Shown here: piece by piece, positions 6,186 through 11,353 of the stretch | How the letters are laid out: every line of letters starts with the position of its first letter | Numbering within the stretch: the stretch's first letter is position 1 | NCBI GenBank assembly: GCA_965363355.1 | Contig: CBDTTM010000075.1 | Coordinates: 1 to 11,353, forward strand | Direction of reading: 5' to 3' | DNA from: CBDTTM01 sp965363355 | GTDB taxonomy: Bacteria; Bacillota; Negativicutes; Selenomonadales; Selenomonadaceae | Length of the DNA stretch: 11,353 nucleotides | Notes under the pieces: model-generated | Told to the model about the DNA's origin: nothing | The model's input: the letters and a program-made list of their open reading frames with translations, nothing else | Database searches by the model: none | Program-made: the position numbers and the translations under genes

Positions 6186-6866
6186 ATGGAGGGTTTTTTC
6201 AGCTGGGACAGGTTTTTTGAAAATATTCCAAGGCTTTTGCCATATCTTGCCGTAACATTTCGCATTGTAGTATATGCGACACTGGCAGGCGGCAGTTTGG
6301 GGCTTGTCATAGCGATTTTGCGCAGCAAAAGACAAAGCTTTCTCGAACCTGTTTTCCGGCTGTACATCTCTTTTATGCGAGGAACACCGATGCTGGTACA
6401 GATTCTCATCGTGTTTTTCGGGTTACCGCTTTTCTTGCACCTTTTGGGAATCGAGGCAAGTCGCTGGGATAAGATATGGTTTCTTTATGTTGCCTTTGCT
6501 TTAAATGAAGCAGCGTTTTTATCGGAGATCTTTCGCAGTGCAATCCTTGCCGTACCAGCAGGGCAGACCGAGGCGGCCTTGTCTGTGGGCATGACAAGAT
6601 GGCAAGCTTATCGGCGCATTGTTTTGCCGCAGGCTGCCAAAATAGGTTTGCCGAGTTTTGGTTCTAATTTTGTCGGTCTGTTTCATGGAACATCCTTGGC
6701 TTTCATGATCGGGGTCGTCGATATCATGGGGCGGGCGAAGACGATTGGCGTTAGCAGCAAACATGCTTTAGAAGCTTATATTTTTGTAGCGTTGGTTTTT
6801 ATTTTGCTAAGCGCTTTGTTACGTGGTGGATTTCATCTTTTGGATAGAAAATTATCGCATCGCTGA
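6186..6866 (+). CDS. Polar amino acid type ABC permease (HisM/TcyL-like), subunit 1
   Basis: This is one of two membrane subunits of the importer, 226 residues. The HisM-type hallmarks are RGTPMLVQ (65-72) between membrane segments and the EAA loop around 126-149 (QTEAALSVGMTRWQAYRRIVLPQ), the ATPase docking site. About five hydrophobic segments are visible (near 20-44, 57-88, 98-115, 160-180, 198-220). Translation starts at ATG 6186, with the GAGTGAGG ribosome binding site overlapping the stop of the preceding lipoprotein gene. It forms a heterodimer with the following permease in the usual two-permease arrangement of cystine-type systems such as TcyLM. The function is firm at family level. 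Confidence 0.9.
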   Translation: MEGFFSWDRFFENIPRLLPYLAVTFRIVVYATLAGGSLGLVIAILRSKRQSFLEPVFRLYISFMRGTPMLVQILIVFFGLPLFLHLLGIEASRWDKIWFLYVAFALNEAAFLSEIFRSAILAVPAGQTEAALSVGMTRWQAYRRIVLPQAAKIGLPSFGSNFVGLFHGTSLAFMIGVVDIMGRAKTIGVSSKHALEAYIFVALVFILLSALLRGGFHLLDRKLSHR

Positions 6867-6881
6867 GGAGGTGCTGGCGGA

Positions 6882-7589
6882 ATGGGTTTTAATCCACAGA
6901 ATTTTTTTGACAGTTTGGCAAGTGCAGCCGCATATTTGCCAAGGACCTTGGAGCTTACGGGGATTCCTATTTTGCTTGGCATTGTTTTGGGGTTATTTAT
7001 AGCGGTGAGCAGAGTCTACAAAATTCCTTTCCTCGGGAAGCTCGGGGCTGTTTTTGTAATGGTTTATCAAGGGCTTCCTACAGTTGTTGCCTTGCTTTTA
7101 TTCAATCTCTTGTTTATGGTCAAGTTTAATGAAGTCAGCCAGTTTTTGCACTTAGGGCTTACTGCGAGCAATGTGGATACGATTTGGATCGGCATCATTG
7201 TCTTGTCCTTACAGGGATCAGCCAATATGAGCGAAGTATTTCGCGGTGCTTTTTATGCTGTCGATCGGGGCCAGTATGAAGCGGCTGCTTCGGTTGGTCT
7301 GACTACCTGTCAGACTCTTCGGCGAATCATTTTGCCGCAGATGCTGCCAGTAGCGTTGCCGGCGCTTACGAACAACATCGTGGGACTTATTAAAAATTCG
7401 TCGATTGTCGTGGCAATCGGGATTACGGAGGTTTTGGGCGGGGCTAGTATACCGGCATCCAAAACTTATAGTTTCCTGGAAAGCTATATCGCAGCAGCAT
7501 TTATTTATTGGGCACTTACGGCACTCGCAGAATATATACTGCAACGGATGGAAAGGCGCGGGCATAAGTATAGGAGGCAGCTGACATGA
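6882..7589 (+). CDS. Polar amino acid type ABC permease (HisM/TcyM-like), subunit 2
   Basis: This is the second membrane subunit of the importer, 235 residues. The EAA loop is clear at about 130-153 (QYEAAASVGLTTCQTLRRIILPQ). The motif that is RGTP in the first subunit reads YQGLPTVV here (62-69), a divergence often seen in one subunit of heteromeric pairs. The start at ATG 6882 follows a strong AGGAGG (6866-6871). The stop overlaps the ATPase start by ATGA (7586-7589), so the two are translationally coupled. Membrane segments are visible near 24-45, 55-80, 100-118, 160-185 and 195-220. Confidence 0.9.
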   Translation: MGFNPQNFFDSLASAAAYLPRTLELTGIPILLGIVLGLFIAVSRVYKIPFLGKLGAVFVMVYQGLPTVVALLLFNLLFMVKFNEVSQFLHLGLTASNVDTIWIGIIVLSLQGSANMSEVFRGAFYAVDRGQYEAAASVGLTTCQTLRRIILPQMLPVALPALTNNIVGLIKNSSIVVAIGITEVLGGASIPASKTYSFLESYIAAAFIYWALTALAEYILQRMERRGHKYRRQLT

Positions 7590-8341
7590 TTGAATTGAAG
7601 AACGTCAAAAAAGAGTTTGCGGGGCGTCCTGTACTAAAAGATGTTTCTTTGCAAGTCGATGATGGTGATGTCGTCGTAATTTTAGGCCCAAGCGGCAGCG
7701 GCAAGACAACTTTTCTGCGCTGTATCAATTTTCTTGAGCAGGCAGATGGCGGCGAGCTCACGATTGCTGGAAAGACCATTGAGTTGGCTAAAGCGAGTAA
7801 ACGGGAGATATTGGAGGTCAGAAGAAAAACGGCATTTGTTTTTCAAGACTATAATCTGTTCCAAAATAAAACAGCGTTAGAAAATATCATGGAGGGCCTG
7901 GTAATTGCGCAATCGATACCGAAAGCTGCCGCAAGAAAAAAAGCATTGGAGGTACTTGATTGGGTAGGCCTTTTGGATAAAGAGAACGCATATCCTTGTC
8001 AATTATCGGGCGGGCAGCAGCAGCGCGTCGGCATCGCCAGAGCAGTAGCTCTTGATCCGGAGGTCATTCTCTTCGATGAACCGACGTCGGCGCTCGACCC
8101 GGAACTTGTGGGTGAGACCTTGGAAATCATTCGCAAGGTAGCAAAAAAAGGCATAACGATGCTGGTCGTAACCCATGAAATGGGCTTTGCCCAGGAAGTA
8201 GCGAAAAAAGTCGTTTTTATGGATGACGGCGTGGTCGTTGAGGCAGGAACGCCACAGGAAATTTTTCGGCAGCCAAAAGAGGAACGTACGAAAAAATTTC
8301 TGGCGCGTATCATTGCTGCTGAAAATATGTATTTTATTTGA
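7586..8341 (+). CDS. Polar amino acid type ABC transporter ATP-binding protein (GlnQ/TcyN-like)
   Basis: This is the ATPase of the second importer, 251 residues. Motifs are complete: Walker A GPSGSGKTT (34-42), Q-loop Gln87 in VFQDYNLF, signature LSGGQQQR (140-147), Walker B VILFDE with Glu165, D-loop SALDPE and H-loop His197 in VTHEMGFA. The EMGFA after the H-loop and the full LSGGQQQRV are diagnostic of the GlnQ/HisP/TcyN subfamily. A strong AGGAGG (7572-7577) sits 8 bases before the ATG. The nitrogenase-like genes begin 18 bases after its stop with no promoter or terminator between, so import and reduction appear co-transcribed. Confidence 0.94.
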   Translation: MIELKNVKKEFAGRPVLKDVSLQVDDGDVVVILGPSGSGKTTFLRCINFLEQADGGELTIAGKTIELAKASKREILEVRRKTAFVFQDYNLFQNKTALENIMEGLVIAQSIPKAAARKKALEVLDWVGLLDKENAYPCQLSGGQQQRVGIARAVALDPEVILFDEPTSALDPELVGETLEIIRKVAKKGITMLVVTHEMGFAQEVAKKVVFMDDGVVVEAGTPQEIFRQPKEERTKKFLARIIAAENMYFI

Positions 8342-8359
8342 AGGGAAGAGGGAATAAAT

Positions 8360-9817
8360 ATGGCAGTACAGTTGAATCTTTCAGATATAGGGACGCGTGA
8401 ATCAAGATTGGGCTCTATTACTGGGTATATAGGTGATCTAAAGGAGCTTTCTGAGCAGAGTGCTTGCGGGACGCTGCGTGGTTGTGCCCGTTGCTTTTCG
8501 CAGTCGAGCAGCTGTCTTTCTGGCTGCGCGTTAGGGCAGCTTGCGGGAATTCGTGATATAGCGGTGATCCATCATGGTCCGTCTGGCTGCTCGACAACGG
8601 GAACGCAGACCTATCGAGTAACTAAACAGGTTGCGGCTAAACGCGGCATAGTGAATCATTCGGTATACATAGGAACCGATATGGATGAAAACGATACGAT
8701 CTTTGGTGCCGGTGACAAGCTTGCCGATATCGTCCGCGAGACGTATCGGCGGTATCAGCCTAAGGCAATTTTTGTTTCAAGTTCTTGCGCTTCTGGGGTC
8801 ATTGGAGAAGACATCGACAGCATTGTCGATGACCTTAGAGAAGAAATCGATGTGCCAATTGCGGCTGTACACTGCGAGGGCTTTAAGTCAAGAATTTGGG
8901 CATCCGGATTTGATCTTTCGGATCACGCGGTATTGACTAGCATTGTTAAAAAACCGGAGAAAAAACGAAACACGATTAATTTTAAGAATTTCTATGAATC
9001 CGCCAGACCGGAAATCATTAAGATTTTTAGTGAATTTGGTGTAGAGCCAGTATTTTTATATGCCAATGCAACGGTTGAAGAGTTGTCCCATTTATCGGAA
9101 GCGATGGCGACGGTCTGCATTTGCGGCACCCTTGGCAATTACCTGGGCAATGGTCTTGAACAGGAATACGGGGTTCCTTATATCCGTACAATCAATCCGC
9201 TGGGCATTGCCGGTTTTGAGACTTGGCTGCGAGCCATAGGCCAAGCTATCGGAAAATCAGCGGAGGTTGAAGGATATATTGAAAGAGAAAGAGCCGTTTA
9301 TTTGCCGCAAATCGAAGCGGTGAAAAAAGAACTCAAAGGGCTTCGCTGCGTGCTCGGCATGGGTCCTGGCTATACGTTTGAGGTTTCCCGCGTATTGCAG
9401 GAGCTTGGCATGGAAGTCGCTTGGGCGGCTGCTTGGCATTATGACAAGCAATATGAAGATGGAAAAATTCCGCCAGCGATGGATTATTTATTGAAAAACA
9501 ATCCGAATTTTAAGGTGAGCGTCGCTGACCAACAGAATTTTGAAATCCTCAATATCTTGAACACGCATAAACCAGATCTGTACCTTTCTCGTCATCCGGG
9601 GTCAACGGTATGGGCAATCAAGCAAGGTTTCCCGGCACTTTTTGTCGCGGATGAATACATGATCTTTGGTTATAAAGGAACGCTTGATTTCGCTCATACC
9701 GTGCTTGACACCATCAAAAATCGCAGTTTTGAACAAAATCTTGCTAAGCGGGTGAAACTTCCTTATACCGATTGGTGGTATAAGCAGCCCGTGGACAAAT
9801 TCTTGCAAAGCATATAA
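8360..9817 (+). CDS. Nitrogenase component 1-like protein, NifD-like subunit (putative reductase)
   Basis: This is a 485-residue oxidoreductase/nitrogenase component 1 family protein, the likely catalytic subunit with the K-like protein downstream. P-cluster cysteine equivalents are Cys56 (GCALGQL), Cys77 (HGPSGC) and Cys143 (SSCASGVIGEDI), matching NifD Cys62, Cys88 and Cys154. Cys255 sits 15 residues before the Tyr of EYGVPY, exactly as NifD Cys275 before KYGIPW, so a cofactor cysteine is kept. A gapless match around CEGF (172-175) puts Trp180 and Phe184 where NifD has Gln191 and His195. Matching GFP (423-425) to GIP puts Ala430 at His442. N2 fixation is therefore unlikely. The N-terminus adds Cys36, Cys42, Cys45 and Cys52. 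The ribosome binding site is GAGG just upstream. By context it probably cleaves a C-S bond, comparable to methylthio-alkane reductase MarD, though the substrate is unknown. NifEN-like scaffold function is a less likely alternative. Confidence 0.88.
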   Translation: MAVQLNLSDIGTRESRLGSITGYIGDLKELSEQSACGTLRGCARCFSQSSSCLSGCALGQLAGIRDIAVIHHGPSGCSTTGTQTYRVTKQVAAKRGIVNHSVYIGTDMDENDTIFGAGDKLADIVRETYRRYQPKAIFVSSSCASGVIGEDIDSIVDDLREEIDVPIAAVHCEGFKSRIWASGFDLSDHAVLTSIVKKPEKKRNTINFKNFYESARPEIIKIFSEFGVEPVFLYANATVEELSHLSEAMATVCICGTLGNYLGNGLEQEYGVPYIRTINPLGIAGFETWLRAIGQAIGKSAEVEGYIERERAVYLPQIEAVKKELKGLRCVLGMGPGYTFEVSRVLQELGMEVAWAAAWHYDKQYEDGKIPPAMDYLLKNNPNFKVSVADQQNFEILNILNTHKPDLYLSRHPGSTVWAIKQGFPALFVADEYMIFGYKGTLDFAHTVLDTIKNRSFEQNLAKRVKLPYTDWWYKQPVDKFLQSI

Positions 9818-9832
9818 TTGGAGGCACATAGG

Positions 9833-11137
9833 ATGACCAAAATACTTGATAAACAAAGATATAAATGCGCGATGAGCGCGATGTCGACAGTACAGGCAAT
9901 TGAACGAGCGATTCCTATATTGCATTCAGGCCCGGGCTGTGCGCAAAAGCTTTCGAATTCAGCTGGCAGCAGTGGCTTTTTTTCGCCGAATATTTTTCCT
10001 TGCACGAGCATCAACGAGCAGGATGTAGTTTTTGGCGGTGAAAAAAAATTGCACTCAACCATCGAGGCGGCGCTTGAAATCGTCGATGCTGACTTATTCG
10101 TCGTATTGACGGGATGCACACCAGAGATTGTTGGCGATGATGTAGAGGAGATAGTAAGTGATTTCCAAACGGCAAAAAAACCAGTGATTTTTGCACCGAC
10201 CCCAGGTTTTAAAGGCAATACGTATAAAGGGCATGAATGGGTTGTCGATGCGATTGTCGATCAGCTGCTAGAAGCAGTTCCTGAAGAGAAAAAAGAAGCA
10301 GGGCTTGTAAATATTTGGGCGGATGTTCCGTATCAAGATGAGTTTTGGCTGGGCAATCTGCGAGCGATCGAAAGCCTCATCGCCTCGATTGGTTTGAAGC
10401 CGAATACGATTTTTGGCTTTGGTCGGGGAATCGAAAACATAAAGAAAATTCCTAAAGCGGCATTTAATTTGTTGGTTTCACCTTGGGTGGGGCTTTCGAA
10501 TGTGAAGCATATGCAGGATAAATTTGGGACACCGTATTTGCACTGGCCTACGCTTCCTATCGGGGCCTTTGAAACAAGCCGGTTTTTAAAAGCCGTAGCA
10601 AAGTTTGCTGGTATAGATGAAGCCAAGGTCGATGCGATCATTACGGAGAAAGAGGCTTATTATTACTATTATATTGAACGATATGCCGATATTTTCCTGG
10701 AAACAAGATCGATGTCCAAAAAATTCTCGATTGTAGCCGATGCGCAGTATGCGTTAGGCCTCACGAAGTTTTTGGTCAATGACCTTGGAAGATTTCCTGC
10801 CAAACAATATATTGTCGATGATACGCCAAGTGAATATCAAGAGGCAATTCGTGGGTATTTTAAGGAGCTTAATTATGGAATTGAGGCTGAAATTGATTTT
10901 GAGGTCGATGGCTATAAGATCCATGAGGATATAAAGAAGACAGATTATCATGGCTATCCGCTTATACTGGGCAGTTATTGGGAAAAAGAACTGGTAGAGG
11001 CGACCGATGCCCATTTTCTCAATGTTTCCTGGCCGGTCAATGAAAGGCTTGTCATGAATGGCTTTTATGTCGGTTATGATGGCGGACTCCGGCTTTTAGA
11101 GGATATATATTCTGTCGTGCGGACTAGATTTAACTGA
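9833..11137 (+). CDS. Nitrogenase component 1-like protein, NifK-like subunit
   Basis: This is a 434-residue partner of the D-like subunit. The ATG at 9833 follows GGAGG (9820-9824) by 8 bases; an in-frame TTG at 9818 overlaps that site and is rejected. P-cluster cysteine equivalents are Cys12, Cys36 (HSGPGC) and Cys95 (TGCTPEIVGDD), corresponding to NifK Cys70, Cys95 and Cys153. Spacing between the first two is 24, against 25 in NifK. The protein is shorter than NifK (about 520 residues), mainly because the NifK N-terminal extension is missing, as in many nitrogenase-like proteins. NEQDVVFGGEKKL (61-73) and TPGFKGNTYKGHE (123-135) are family hallmarks. A run of five tyrosines lies at 276-280. 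It presumably forms a D2K2 tetramer with bridging P-clusters at each D-K interface. Cysteine synthase starts 12 bases downstream, in the same operon. Confidence 0.88.
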   Translation: MTKILDKQRYKCAMSAMSTVQAIERAIPILHSGPGCAQKLSNSAGSSGFFSPNIFPCTSINEQDVVFGGEKKLHSTIEAALEIVDADLFVVLTGCTPEIVGDDVEEIVSDFQTAKKPVIFAPTPGFKGNTYKGHEWVVDAIVDQLLEAVPEEKKEAGLVNIWADVPYQDEFWLGNLRAIESLIASIGLKPNTIFGFGRGIENIKKIPKAAFNLLVSPWVGLSNVKHMQDKFGTPYLHWPTLPIGAFETSRFLKAVAKFAGIDEAKVDAIITEKEAYYYYYIERYADIFLETRSMSKKFSIVADAQYALGLTKFLVNDLGRFPAKQYIVDDTPSEYQEAIRGYFKELNYGIEAEIDFEVDGYKIHEDIKKTDYHGYPLILGSYWEKELVEATDAHFLNVSWPVNERLVMNGFYVGYDGGLRLLEDIYSVVRTRFN

Positions 11138-11149
11138 GGAGAGATTTTT

Positions 11150-11353
11150 ATGGCGAAAATCCATCGTTCGATTGCTGAATTGGTGGGACATACCCCTTTA
11201 TTAGAGCTGACGAACTATGAGCAGCAGCATGGATTAGAGGCAGAAATCGTTGCAAAACTAGAGTACTTCAATCCAAATCAAAGCATCAAAGACCGGATTG
11301 CCAAGAACATGATCGAGACGGCTGAAAAGGAAGGGAAAATACGCGTCAATAGC
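11150..11353 (+). CDS. cysK: Cysteine synthase (O-acetylserine sulfhydrylase), 5' part, cut by window edge
   Basis: The first 68 codons of a PLP enzyme that makes cysteine from O-acetylserine and sulfide in the cytoplasm. LVGHTPLLEL (11-20) and the K-LEYFNP-SIKDRI stretch (36-50) are diagnostic of the cysteine synthase/CBS family; Lys47 in SIKDR is the expected PLP lysine. Before it the sequence reads NPNQ, a slight variation of the usual NP-x-x-SVKDR. The frame is open to the right edge, so C-terminal motifs cannot be seen. The ribosome binding site GAGGAGAG (11136-11143) overlaps the stop of the K-like gene. A cystathionine beta-synthase or O-phosphoserine-type relative cannot be excluded from this part alone. 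Position directly after the nitrogenase-like pair suggests it captures sulfide released by that reductase. Confidence 0.88.
   Translation, partial: MAKIHRSIAELVGHTPLLELTNYEQQHGLEAEIVAKLEYFNPNQSIKDRIAKNMIETAEKEGKIRVNS

Noticed and set aside
9763..10218. Antisense open frame of 151 codons across the D/K junction
   Set aside because: It lies opposite strongly conserved nitrogenase-like coding sequence; composition is that of a shadow frame.
8360..11137. Calling the D/K-like pair a dinitrogenase (nifDK)
   Set aside because: The P-cluster cysteines and the Cys275-equivalent are there, but Gln191, His195 and His442 equivalents are replaced, the K-like chain is short, and no nif accessory genes are nearby.

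Overview
The window looks like chromosomal DNA of an anaerobic Firmicute. The purine-rich ribosome binding sites, the tightly packed operons, the two lipoprotein binding proteins and the nitrogenase-like genes all fit. The style suggests Negativicutes/Selenomonadales, but that is an inference. There are no tRNA or rRNA genes, insertion sequences, CRISPR arrays or phage genes. All twelve genes are on the + strand and fall into two transcription units, each preceded by the same kind of short RNA leader.

Unit 1 (about 1-5139) starts with a leader and intrinsic terminator (27-90). Next comes a complete SsuABC/TauABC/NMT1-type importer: permease 110-1057, ATPase 1051-1830 and lipoprotein 1847-2845. 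It continues with a small four-cysteine membrane protein (probably DUF4418 family, 2866-3267), a MacB/FtsX-type permease (3269-4468) and its LolD/MacB-like ATPase (4480-5139).

Unit 2 starts at a promoter whose -35 box overlaps the last stop codon of unit 1. A second copy of the leader (5210-5279) follows. Then comes a complete polar amino acid type importer resembling the cystine/S-methylcysteine systems: lipoprotein 5301-6179, permeases 6186-6866 and 6882-7589, ATPase 7586-8341. Directly after it are two nitrogenase component 1-like subunits, D-like (8360-9817) and K-like (9833-11137). The start of a cysteine synthase (11150 to the right edge) closes the window.

The D-like and K-like proteins keep all six cysteines that hold the P-cluster in nitrogenase, and the D-like protein keeps the cysteine that anchors the active-site cofactor. 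By eye alignment, the side chains needed for N2 reduction and homocitrate binding (NifD Gln191, His195, His442) are replaced. This is therefore very probably not a dinitrogenase. Import genes upstream and cysteine synthase downstream suggest a reductive sulfur-salvage module: an organosulfur compound is taken up, its C-S bond is cleaved by a nitrogenase-like reductase, and the released sulfide is fixed into cysteine. This resembles the methylthio-alkane reductase (Mar) system of Rhodospirillum rubrum in principle, but has a different gene layout. No NifH-like reductase or NifB-like maturase lies in the window.

The most novel-looking signal is the pair of leaders. A 24-base block is 21/24 identical between them, two of the three differences form a compensatory base-pair change, and the block can pair in two mutually exclusive ways, one of which builds the terminator. 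I do not recognise it as a known riboswitch. It would place both transporter operons under one transcription-attenuation control, perhaps sensing sulfur status.
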